Of a stretch of DNA of 64,000 nucleotides, positions 34,491 through 41,863 are shown piece by piece. The DNA is taken from the NCBI RefSeq assembly GCF_014596915.1, contig NZ_JACVWU010000003.1, forward strand, positions 1-64,000. Direction: 5' to 3'. Numbering within the stretch: the first letter of the stretch is position 1; each line of letters opens with the position of its first letter. The stretch comes from Streptomyces sp. TRM68416. GTDB taxonomy: Bacteria > Actinomycetota > Actinomycetes > Streptomycetales > Streptomycetaceae. The translations under genes and the position numbers were made by a program. Under the pieces are notes generated by a model. That model saw nothing but the letters and a program-made list of their open reading frames with translations. It was not told the DNA's origin and ran no database searches.

Positions 34491-34618
34491 GTGGTCGGCC
34501 TGTGCCCTTCGGTGCAGGTAACACCGTCGGGCCGTGGTCGGCCTGTGCCGTTCGGTGCAGGTAACAGCGTCGGCCTTGGTGGGCCTGTGCCCTTCGGTGC
34601 AGGCAACAGCGTCGGCCT
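34491..34618. repeat. 43-bp tandem repeat array
   Basis: Three consecutive units (34491-34533, 34534-34576, 34577-34618) sharing GGCCTGTGCC(C/G)TTCGGTGCAGG(T/C)AACA(C/G)CGTCGG, with a more diverged copy before (34441-34490) and a partial one after. The unit is not a multiple of 3, so it is not coding. Confidence 0.85.
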
Positions 34619-34699
34619 GTGCCGTTCGCCTTGCGAGCAGCCACCTCGGGCCCGGGCCGTTCTCGTTGCAAGCCCCCGTGCCGTTGTCCGCAAGCACGA

Positions 34700-34738
34700 C
34701 AGCGGGCCCCCGGCGCTGGATTCGCCGGGGGCCCGCTG
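34700..34738 (-). terminator. Terminator downstream of the 57-residue gene
   Basis: Perfect 16-bp stem CAGCGGGCCCCCGGCG (34700-34715) with its complement at 34723-34738 and a 7-base loop, 17 bp past the small gene's stop. Confidence 0.85.
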
Positions 34739-34755
34739 GTGTGCCTATGGGCCGG

Positions 34756-34929
34756 TCAGACGCTGGACACGCCGACTTCCACACCGTGTTCGGCGGCGAG
34801 GCGGCGCAGGTCGTCGAGTTCGCCCTGCTCCACCTCGACGAGGAAGTCGTCGCCCTCGTCACGAGCCCGCGTCAGGTCGGACTCGGTCGTCCTTATGCGC
34901 TGCAGAAGCCCTGCGGTGAATGCGTCCAT
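34756..34929 (-). CDS. Small conserved acidic protein (57 residues)
   Basis: 57 codons from ATG 34929, after a GAGGGGG ribosome site. The product begins MDAFTAGLLQRIRTTESDL, continues with an acidic stretch VEVEQGELDDLRRLAAEHG and ends VEVGVSSV. It is predicted to be mostly helical and soluble. The gene is followed by a 16-bp-stem terminator, good support for a real short transcript. Short proteins with a similar start occur in Streptomyces between hemH and cutRS regions; I know no function. Confidence 0.72.
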   Translation of the reverse strand: MDAFTAGLLQRIRTTESDLTRARDEGDDFLVEVEQGELDDLRRLAAEHGVEVGVSSV

Positions 34930-35343
34930 GCTGTGCCCCCTCGTCCTGGGTCGTGGGTCGGTGGCACGGGGGTGTGCCGTTCAGAAGGGGCGATCACGCC
35001 TCGTGCGAGCGCCCGGCGCGACCCGTGCCGGGCGGCGACGGTGCCGGACACCCGCGCCCGCTCTGCGGAAAGCGGATGGCTCCGTACCGCATGGTGGTGC
35101 GGCAGCAGCGGAGCGTGATCGCGGGGTGTACAGCCGTCCTCCCCCTGCTCCGTTTCACGGAAACCTCAACCGGACGAGAAAATCTCGCATTCCCGCGCCC
35201 CGCACCCGCCCTTCATGCGTCACTCACCCGTCTTACCGCCGACTTATGGCCGAAAAGGGCAGGATGGAGCCAAGACACCCCACCAGGACCCTGCCCGCGC
35301 GCGGAAAGAGCGCTACGCGGGTGGACAGAGGAAGGAAAGCGAC
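34930..35343. other. Divergent region upstream of cutR
   Basis: 414 bases between the small minus-strand gene and cutR. Contains a short dyad GTTTC-ACG-GAAAC at 35152-35164. No further gene is supported; ORFs here are out-of-frame extensions of cutR. Confidence 0.5.
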
Positions 35344-35997
35344 GTGCGCGTACTCGTCGTCGAGGACGAGCAGCTGCTCGCCGATGCGGTGGCCACCGGA
35401 CTGCGCCGGGAGGCCATGGCCGTCGACGTCGTGTACGACGGTGCGGCCGCCCTGGAGCGCATCGGCGTCAACGACTACGACGTGGTCGTCCTCGACCGCG
35501 ACCTCCCGCTCGTGCACGGCGACGACGTCTGCCGCAAGATCGTCGAGCTCGGCATGCCCACGCGCGTGCTGATGCTCACGGCCTCCGGCGACGTCAGCGA
35601 CCGCGTCGAGGGGCTGGAGATCGGCGCCGACGACTACCTCCCCAAGCCCTTCGCGTTCAGCGAGCTCACGGCACGCGTGCGTGCCCTCGGCCGTCGTACG
35701 AGCGTGCCCCTGCCGCCCGTCCTGGAGCGCGCCGGCATCAAGCTCGACCCCAACCGCCGTGAGGTGTTCCGCGACGGCAAGGAGGTCCAGCTCGCGCCCA
35801 AGGAGTTCGCCGTGCTGGAGGTGCTGATGCGCTCCGAGGGGGCCGTCGTCTCCGCGGAGCAGCTCCTGGAGAAGGCCTGGGACGAGAACACCGACCCGTT
35901 CACCAACGTCGTCCGCGTCACCGTCATGACCCTGCGCCGCAAGCTGGGCGAGCCCCCCGTCATCGTCACCGTCCCCGGCTCCGGCTACCGGATCTGA
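35344..35997 (+). CDS. cutR: CutR response regulator
   Basis: 217 residues from GTG 35344, the length of S. lividans CutR. Receiver domain with D8, phosphoacceptor D51 and K101 in YLPKPF; OmpR-type winged helix at the C-terminus (LAPKEFAVLEVLMRSEGAVVSAEQLLEKAWDE ... VPGSGYRI). CutRS was first linked to copper and secondary metabolism and later to extracytoplasmic protein redox quality. The kinase gene starts 6 bp after the stop. Confidence 0.93.
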   Translation: MRVLVVEDEQLLADAVATGLRREAMAVDVVYDGAAALERIGVNDYDVVVLDRDLPLVHGDDVCRKIVELGMPTRVLMLTASGDVSDRVEGLEIGADDYLPKPFAFSELTARVRALGRRTSVPLPPVLERAGIKLDPNRREVFRDGKEVQLAPKEFAVLEVLMRSEGAVVSAEQLLEKAWDENTDPFTNVVRVTVMTLRRKLGEPPVIVTVPGSGYRI

Positions 35998-36003
35998 TCC
36001 ACC

Positions 36004-37239
36004 ATGGCAGGCACCCCCGCACCGCCCCAGGCGCCCCCGAAGCCGACCTGGGACCCGAGAAGGCCGGTGCAGCCCTTCCCCTGGCTGCGCCCGACCATCC
36101 GTATACGGCTCACCCTGCTCTACGGCGGCATGTTCCTGATCGCCGGCATCCTGCTGCTGTCGATCATCTACCTGCTCGCCGCGAGCGCGCTGAATGTCGG
36201 CAGTGATCTTCCGTTCAGGGTCGTCTCCGGCCAGGTGGCCAGCGAGACCTGCACGCTGCGCTCCAACCCGCTGCCCGCGGACGAGCTCAACCACGCGCTG
36301 AACGAGTGCGTGAACGAACAGCGCCAGCACGCCCTGGACACCCTGCTCAGCCGTTCCCTGCTCGCCCTCCTCGGCCTCGCCGTCATCGCGTTCGCCTTCG
36401 GCTACGCCATGGCCGGCCGCGTCCTGTCCCCGCTGGGCCGGATCACCCGCACCGCGCGCGCGGTGGCGGGCTCGGACCTGTCCCGCCGGATCGAGATGGA
36501 CGGCCCGGACGACGAGCTGAAGGAGCTGGCCGACACCTTCGACGACATGCTGGAGCGCCTCCAGCGGGCCTTCACCGCCCAGCAGCGCTTCGTCGGCAAC
36601 GCCTCGCACGAGCTGAGAACGCCGCTGGCGATCAACCGCACGCTGCTGGAGGTGCACCTGTCCGACCCGAACGCCCCGGTGGAGCTCCAGCAGCTCGGCA
36701 AGACGCTGCTGGCCACCAACGAGCGCAGCGAGCAGCTCGTCGAGGGCCTGCTGCTGCTCGCCCGCAGCGACAACGAGATCGTCGAGCGCAAGCCCGTGGA
36801 CCTCGCGGAGGTCGCCTCGCAGGCCGTCGACCAGGTGCACGGCGAGGCGGAGGCCAAGGGTGTGGAGATCCGCGGAAAGCGCGAACCGGCGGTCGTCCAG
36901 GGCAACGGCGTGCTGCTGGAGCGGATCGCGCTGAACCTCGTGCAGAACGCCGTGCGCTACAACATCCCCGAGGGCGGCTGGGTCGAGGTCACCACCGAGG
37001 TCCAGCACGGCCAGGCGGTGCTCGTGGTGTCGAACACCGGGCCGGTCGTGCCGGCGTACGAGATCGACAACCTCTTCGAGCCCTTCAGGCGGCTGCGTAC
37101 GGAGCGTACGGGCAGTGACAAGGGCGTCGGGCTCGGGCTGTCCATCGCCCGCTCCGTGGCGCGCGCGCACGGCGGGCACATCGCGGCGCAGCCGCGCGAG
37201 GGCGGCGGGCTGGTGATGAGAGTGACGCTTGCCGTGTGA
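36004..37239 (+). CDS. cutS: CutS sensor histidine kinase
   Basis: 411 residues. Proline-rich N-terminus, TM1 (about 36-60), a short extracytoplasmic loop of about 55 residues, TM2 (115-137), HAMP, phosphoacceptor H202 in SHELRTPLA, then N box NLVQNAVRYN and GVGLGLSIARS. The outside loop holds exactly two cysteines, C83 and C102, which could form a disulfide; recent work on CutS proposes these as a redox sensor. Pair with cutR upstream. Confidence 0.93.
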   Translation: MAGTPAPPQAPPKPTWDPRRPVQPFPWLRPTIRIRLTLLYGGMFLIAGILLLSIIYLLAASALNVGSDLPFRVVSGQVASETCTLRSNPLPADELNHALNECVNEQRQHALDTLLSRSLLALLGLAVIAFAFGYAMAGRVLSPLGRITRTARAVAGSDLSRRIEMDGPDDELKELADTFDDMLERLQRAFTAQQRFVGNASHELRTPLAINRTLLEVHLSDPNAPVELQQLGKTLLATNERSEQLVEGLLLLARSDNEIVERKPVDLAEVASQAVDQVHGEAEAKGVEIRGKREPAVVQGNGVLLERIALNLVQNAVRYNIPEGGWVEVTTEVQHGQAVLVVSNTGPVVPAYEIDNLFEPFRRLRTERTGSDKGVGLGLSIARSVARAHGGHIAAQPREGGGLVMRVTLAV

Positions 37240-37311
37240 GATCGGGCCGCAGGCACACAGAGGTGTTCGCTTTGCGCGGAATTTTCTGGGCACTCGTGGA
37301 GCGGCATCCTG

Positions 37312-37325
37312 TGTGATCGATCACA
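37312..37325. promoter_or_regulatory. TGTGATCGATCACA palindrome upstream of the DUF4193 gene
   Basis: A perfect 14-bp palindrome containing GTG-N6-CAC, which fits the core of Streptomyces Crp sites. A second TGTGATCA lies at 37353-37360. The surrounding 393-base gap (37240-37632) is relatively AT-rich, contains no gene I can support, and separates cutS from the DUF4193 gene. Confidence 0.5.
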
Positions 37326-37632
37326 TGGGCGAATTTCCGGCCATCTACTCTCTGTGATCATGCAACATGCCGGAAAGCCGGGAAAATCCGGGTTTTCGGG
37401 GGTCCAGATCACGGGAAGTACACGGTGAGGCGCCTTTGAAGTGCGGTATCCGGACCGTGTACGGTCCCGTTCGCCATCCAAGCCGATCACTCTTGAGGGG
37501 TCCGGTTGGGTGTCGATTGAGTAACAGACCTTGATGTGAGGCAAAATCTCCGCCTCGGGTCGGGCACAAGTCCGGCCTCTCACGCGTTACGTGCGCTGGA
37601 GACACCGCAGACACCCAGAGGGGGAGAGCGAC

Positions 37633-37929
37633 ATGGCAACGGATTACGACACCCCACGCAAGACCGACGACGACGTCGACTCGGACAGCCTTGAAGAGCT
37701 GAAGGCCAGGCGGAACGACAAGTCGACCTCCGCTGTGGACGTCGACGAGTTCGAGGCCGCCGAGGGCCTGGAGCTGCCCGGCGCCGACCTCTCCAATGAG
37801 GAGCTGGCCGTCCGGGTGCTGCCCAAGCAGCAGGACGAGTTCACCTGCATGAGCTGCTTCCTGGTGCACCACCGCAGCCAGCTGGCCCGGGAGAAGAACG
37901 GTCAGCCGATCTGCCGCGACTGCGACTGA
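37633..37929 (+). CDS. DUF4193 family zinc-ribbon-like protein
   Basis: 98 residues. Very acidic N-terminal half, then FTCMSCFLVHHRSQLA and CRDCD: two CxxC pairs that can bind one zinc. Matches DUF4193, a small actinobacterial family often expressed at a high level but of unknown role. ATG 37633 follows GGGGGAGAG. The next gene begins 13 bp later and is likely co-transcribed. Confidence 0.9.
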   Translation: MATDYDTPRKTDDDVDSDSLEELKARRNDKSTSAVDVDEFEAAEGLELPGADLSNEELAVRVLPKQQDEFTCMSCFLVHHRSQLAREKNGQPICRDCD

Positions 37930-37942
37930 GGAGGGGTCGGGC

Positions 37943-38878
37943 ATGACCGGCTCGACCTCTCCTTGGAAGCGCCGCTTCCCCGCGCGGGGAGCGGACCAAG
38001 GGCCGTCCGGCGGCCCTCACGGCGCGCGTGACGACGAGCGGGGCTCATCCGGTACGGGATCGGCCTCGCTCGAACCGGCGTCCGGCCCGGGGAACCTCCC
38101 GGTGCCGGCGCGGAATCCCGTGCCCGTCGCCAGGCGGCGGGCGGCGGTCATCCGGGAGAAGGCCCGGGAAGGCGTCCGTAAGGGCGGCAGCCGCGCCAGG
38201 GCGGGGCTGGGGTACCTCGCCGACCGGATCATCGAGAACGCCCCGCGTATCCCCGTACGGGACCTCGCGGCGCTCCGTAGGCAGTTCCCCGGCCTGGGGC
38301 CCGAGCAGCTCGCCGACAAGCTCGTGGCGGGCGCGACGGCCGCGACGTCGACCGTCGGGGCCGGGGTCGGCGCGGCGGCGATGCTGCCCGTGCCGCCCGC
38401 GATGCCGACGGAACTGGCCGCGGAGATCACCGGGGTGGCGGCCATCGAGCTGAAACTCATCGCCGAACTCCACGAGGTGTACGGGGTACGGCCGCCCGGC
38501 AACCTCAAACAGCGCTCCACCGCCTACCTCGACTCCTGGTCGGGCGAGCGGGGCATCGACGTGACCAAGCCGTCGACGATGAGCTCGGCGCTCAACAGCC
38601 ACATGAAGGTCCAGCTGCGCCAGCAGATCATGAAGCGCACGGTGCGCAACCTGCCGAACCTGATGCCGTTCATGGTGGGCGCGGCCGTGGGAGCGGTCAT
38701 GAACCGCCGGGACACCAGAAAGCTGGCGGAGCGCATCCGGGCGGACCTGCGCAAGGTCCAGGTGCCGTGGGACGCGCTGGATGACCTGCCCGAGCTGGAG
38801 GCCCCGAAGGACCCGCTGAAGCTGGGGGACCTCGCCAAGGAACTCGGCCGCAGGAAGCGCGGCGACTCCGGAGGCTGA
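37943..38878 (+). CDS. Conserved hypothetical protein with a hydrophobic central region
   Basis: 311 residues. Disordered first 70 residues, then a basic helix, an Ala/Val/Gly-rich stretch around 130-165 (VAGATAATSTVGAGVGAAAMLPVPPAMPTELAA) and another short hydrophobic segment near 245-258 (FMVGAAVGAVM). This looks like a peripheral or integral membrane protein. Conserved in Streptomyces next to DUF4193 genes; family not recognised with certainty and no function inferred. Confidence 0.75.
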   Translation: MTGSTSPWKRRFPARGADQGPSGGPHGARDDERGSSGTGSASLEPASGPGNLPVPARNPVPVARRRAAVIREKAREGVRKGGSRARAGLGYLADRIIENAPRIPVRDLAALRRQFPGLGPEQLADKLVAGATAATSTVGAGVGAAAMLPVPPAMPTELAAEITGVAAIELKLIAELHEVYGVRPPGNLKQRSTAYLDSWSGERGIDVTKPSTMSSALNSHMKVQLRQQIMKRTVRNLPNLMPFMVGAAVGAVMNRRDTRKLAERIRADLRKVQVPWDALDDLPELEAPKDPLKLGDLAKELGRRKRGDSGG

Positions 38879-38882
38879 GTGC

Positions 38883-38905
38883 GAGGCCCCCGTTCCGGGG
38901 ACCTC
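38883..38905. terminator. Weak bidirectional hairpin
   Basis: GAGGCCCC (38883-38890), loop CGTTCC, then GGGG-A-CCTC with one bulged base, between convergent genes. Confidence 0.5.
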
Positions 38906-38918
38906 TCGGTCGCCTGTG

Positions 38919-39380
38919 CTAGACCGTGGCCCTCGCCGCCTTCAGCGCCTCGGCGAGGCGCTCCGGCTCGCGCGTGGACAGGTACAGGTACGGCGTCGGG
39001 TCCTCCGGGTCCGTGACCTCCACGCGCAGAGCCGTGGGGATGTAGGCGCGCAGCAGCAGGAAGGCGCGGGTGTCGGCCTTGTGCGTACGCCAGGCCCGGG
39101 CCTCCTCGGCGTCCAGGACCTCCGCCTCGCCCAGCGCCGTGACCGGGATCTTCGCCTCCCCCGCGATCAGCGAGCCGCCCACCACCCGGATGCGGACCGA
39201 GCCGTACGAACTGGCCGTCACCGCCGCCGCGGCCGTGCCGCCGGCCAGTCCGCCGAGCATCGGAAGCGTGCCGAAGGGCAGCAGGACCAACGCCAGCGCG
39301 ACGCCGACCAGGACCGAGATCAGCCACCAGGAGCGGGGGGCAGTGAGACGTTCTTCGTACGGGGTGGCGGAGGGCTGCAT
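38919..39380 (-). CDS. DUF3093 family membrane protein
   Basis: 153 residues. Two N-terminal transmembrane helices (about 18-36 and 40-56), then a mixed alpha/beta cytoplasmic domain with VRIRVVGGSLIAGEAKIPVTALGEAEVLD and PTPYLYLSTREPERLAEAL, which fits DUF3093. Actinobacterial family with no assigned function, regularly found beside dut and DUF4193 genes. It is divergent from the thioesterase gene by 58 bp. Confidence 0.87.
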   Translation of the reverse strand: MQPSATPYEERLTAPRSWWLISVLVGVALALVLLPFGTLPMLGGLAGGTAAAAVTASSYGSVRIRVVGGSLIAGEAKIPVTALGEAEVLDAEEARAWRTHKADTRAFLLLRAYIPTALRVEVTDPEDPTPYLYLSTREPERLAEALKAARATV

Positions 39381-39438
39381 GGAGTCAAGCTTGGCACGGT
39401 GTCCGGCAAGGGCCGACGCGCGGGTAAGGTCTGCGCCT

Positions 39439-40023
39439 GTGAGTGGTACATCCGCAGCTCTGACGCCTCCCGCCGATGCCGTACGGCCGGTGCGGCACCC
39501 CGACGCGCCCGCGCCCGGCGAACTCCTCGGCGCCCACTACGGCCAGTGCTTCGGCTGCGGTGACGAGCAGCCGCACGGACTGCGCCTGCAGGCGCGGGCC
39601 GGGGAAGGCGTCTCCCTCACCGCGGAGTTCACCGTGCGGCCCGCCCACCAGGGCGCCCCGGGCCTCGCCCACGGCGGAGTGCTGGCCAGCGCCCTGGACG
39701 AGACGCTCGGCTCGCTGAACTGGCTGCTGCGCACGATCGCGGTGACGGGACGGCTGGAGACGGACTTCGTGCGGCCGGTCCCGGTGGACACGGTGCTGCA
39801 CCTGGCGGCCGAGGTGACCGCGGTGGCCGGGCGGAAGATCTACTCCACCGCCACCGGCCGGATCGGCGGCCCCGACGGACCCGTGGCGGTCCGGGCCGAC
39901 GCCCTCTTCATCGAGGTGAAGGTCGACCACTTCATCGACAACGGCCGCCCGGAGGAGATCCGCGCGGCCATGAACGACCCGGACCAGGTACGGCGTGCCC
40001 GTGCCTTCGAGGTGAACCCGTGA
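39439..40023 (+). CDS. PaaI/hotdog-fold thioesterase family protein
   Basis: 194 residues from GTG 39439. Hotdog fold with HQGAPGLAHGGVLASALDETLG, the acyl-CoA thioesterase active-site helix (Asp/Glu position present), preceded by CFGCGDEQPHG (CxxC). It probably hydrolyses acyl-CoA thioesters. The stop overlaps the GTG of dut (GTGA). Confidence 0.88.
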   Translation: MSGTSAALTPPADAVRPVRHPDAPAPGELLGAHYGQCFGCGDEQPHGLRLQARAGEGVSLTAEFTVRPAHQGAPGLAHGGVLASALDETLGSLNWLLRTIAVTGRLETDFVRPVPVDTVLHLAAEVTAVAGRKIYSTATGRIGGPDGPVAVRADALFIEVKVDHFIDNGRPEEIRAAMNDPDQVRRARAFEVNP

Positions 40024-40571
40024 GCCGTGACCCCCTGAACGTGCTGATCCGGCGCGTCGATCCGGACGTACCGCTTCCGTCGTATGCGCACCCCGGTGAC
40101 GCGGGAGCCGATCTGCGCACCACCGAGGGCTGTGAACTGAAGCCGGGGGAGCGGGCCGTGCTGCCCACGGGCGTGTCTGTCGCGCTCCCGGAGGGGTACG
40201 CGGCCTTCGTGCACCCGCGATCCGGTCTCGCCGCCCGCTGCGGTGTCGCCCTCGTGAATGCCCCGGGGACGGTTGATGCCGGGTACCGTGGGGAGATCAA
40301 GGTGATCGTGGTGAATCTCGACCCGCACGAGACCGTGCGGTTCGAGCGCTTCGACCGGATTGCCCAACTCGTCGTCCAGCAGGTCGAGAGGGTCCGCTTC
40401 CAGGAGGTCGCGGAGCTTCCCGACTCGGCGCGGGCCGAGGGGGGCTTCGGGTCCACCGGCGGTCACGCCGCCGTGGGCGACGGGGACGGCACAAGCGATC
40501 AGGCCGCCGACGGCGGCACAACGGGTGGGACTAGATACGCTTCGGTCGTATCCGACCGGGAAGGACAGTGA
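40020..40571 (+). CDS. dut: dUTP diphosphatase
   Basis: 183 residues. The five trimeric dUTPase motifs are present: PSYAHPGDAGADLRT, PRSGLAARCGV, GTVDAGYRGEIKVIVVN, RIAQLVV and the P-loop-like GGFGSTGGH. It removes dUTP and provides dUMP. After motif 5 there is an extra tail of about 35 residues, Asp/Gly/Thr-rich and probably disordered. Next gene starts one base after its stop. Confidence 0.95.
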   Translation: MSRDPLNVLIRRVDPDVPLPSYAHPGDAGADLRTTEGCELKPGERAVLPTGVSVALPEGYAAFVHPRSGLAARCGVALVNAPGTVDAGYRGEIKVIVVNLDPHETVRFERFDRIAQLVVQQVERVRFQEVAELPDSARAEGGFGSTGGHAAVGDGDGTSDQAADGGTTGGTRYASVVSDREGQ

Positions 40572-40572
40572 C

Positions 40573-41337
40573 GTGTTCGGACGTCGCAAGAAGAAGGGTG
40601 CCGCCGAGGACGCGGCCGGCGAGCCCGAGCAGGTCGTCGACGGCGTCGACACCGAGGCGGACGAGAACGGCGCGCGCGAGCGCGTGCGGCTGGAGCCCGA
40701 GCCGCGGCCCGACGGGCCGTGGGACAGCACCGAGGTGCGGGAACCGGGCGAGGGCCGGGTCGACCTGGGCGGTCTCTTCGTGCCCGGAGTCGACGGCATG
40801 GAGCTGCGGGTCGAGGTCGCGGGCGACGCGATCGTCGCGGCGACCGTCGTGCTGCGCGACAGCGCCATCCAGCTCCAGGCCTTCGCCGCTCCCAAGCGGG
40901 AGGGCATCTGGGGCGAGGTGCGCGAGGAGATCGGCTCCGGCATCACCCAGCAGGGCGGCATCATCGACGAGGTCGAGGGCCCGCTGGGCTGGGAGCTCAG
41001 GGCGCAGGTCCCGGTGCAACTGCCGGACGGCACGGGCGGCTTCCAGGTCGTGCGGTTCGTCGGCGTGGACGGCCCGCGCTGGTTCCTGCGCGGGGTGATC
41101 TCGGGCCAGGGCGCGGTGCAGCCGCAGGCGGCCGGGCTGCTGGAGCAGATCTTCCGGGACACGGTCGTGGTCCGCGGCGACGGCCCCATGGCGCCCCGCG
41201 ATCCCATCGTCCTGAAGCTGCCCAACGACGCCCAGATGGTCCCCGAAGGGGTCCAGCAGCAGGACGAGGCCGGTTCCCGCTTCTCCGGCGGCATGGGCCA
41301 GCTGCAGCGCGGTCCGGAGATCACCGAGGTCCGCTGA
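40573..41337 (+). CDS. DUF3710 family protein
   Basis: 254 residues from GTG 40573. Starts with the typical FGRRKKK basic peptide, an acidic linker, and then a conserved domain with GLFVPGVDGMELRVEV, LQAFAAPKREGIWGEVREEI and RWFLRGVISGQGA. DUF3710 genes follow dut in nearly all actinobacteria; function unknown. Strong terminator after it. Confidence 0.92.
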   Translation: MFGRRKKKGAAEDAAGEPEQVVDGVDTEADENGARERVRLEPEPRPDGPWDSTEVREPGEGRVDLGGLFVPGVDGMELRVEVAGDAIVAATVVLRDSAIQLQAFAAPKREGIWGEVREEIGSGITQQGGIIDEVEGPLGWELRAQVPVQLPDGTGGFQVVRFVGVDGPRWFLRGVISGQGAVQPQAAGLLEQIFRDTVVVRGDGPMAPRDPIVLKLPNDAQMVPEGVQQQDEAGSRFSGGMGQLQRGPEITEVR

Positions 41338-41863
41338 CAGGCATCAGCGCAGAGGGCCGCACCCCGCGCGGGGTGCGGCCCTCTGCGCGTTCCGGCGTAC
41401 GGCTTGCGGGTGAGGGCGGCCGTCCGGGACCGCCGGGCTGGGCGCGAGCCGCAGGGGGCTGCCGTGCGGCGGGGGCCCGGTCGACTGCGTACGGGACGGG
41501 CGAGGTCGGTCGTGCCGAACCGCCCGCCCGGGTGCGAGCCACGGGGCGCTGCCATGCGGCGTAGGGTCCCGGGCGCCGTGCTCCCGCCCTTCGCGCCCCG
41601 GACCGGGGACGGGCCACCTCGGCACCTCGCCCCGACGGCGGCCCGCCGAAGACCGTTCCGGGCAGGGCCCGCACCAGGTGCTGCCCCACTGACACGGACC
41701 TGCCGGGCAGGGACCCGCCAGGTGCGGCCCCGCCGGGTGCGGCGCGGTGCGTCAGGGTTGCGTCAAAGACGTTCCGGCGGCCCCACGGGGTGTCATATGT
41801 CGGGATTGCTGGTCGTAAGGTCGACGCTGCGCAGGCAGTGTTCGACCGGAAGACAATGAGGCC
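41338..41863. other. Gene-free spacer before kdpD
   Basis: 526 bases. After the terminator at 41347-41388 there are diverged direct repeats: GCGAGCC(G/A)C-rich units near 41438 and 41531, and CCGGGCAGGG-CCAGGTGC units near 41660 and 41701. The last 100 bases should contain the kdpD promoter. No kdpF, kdpA or other gene is present. Confidence 0.6.
41347..41388 (+). terminator. Terminator after the DUF3710 gene
   Basis: Perfect 19-bp stem GCGCAGAGGGCCGCACCCC (41347-41365) with its complement at 41370-41388 and a GCGC loop. Confidence 0.9.

Larger units (their letters stand above)
34290..34755. other. Gene-free spacer with tandem repeats and a terminator
   Basis: 466 bases between the inositol phosphatase gene and the 57-residue minus-strand gene. 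It carries the 43-bp repeat array (34491-34618) and the strong hairpin at 34700-34738. No gene supported. Confidence 0.6.

Noticed and set aside
37371..37402. Possible hairpin CCGGGAAAATCCGGGTTTTCGG upstream of DUF4193
   Set aside because: Only five consecutive pairs can form; too weak to call a terminator or riboswitch.
41338..41863. kdpF or other kdp structural genes upstream of kdpD
   Set aside because: No suitable frame with a ribosome site and a transmembrane helix is present.
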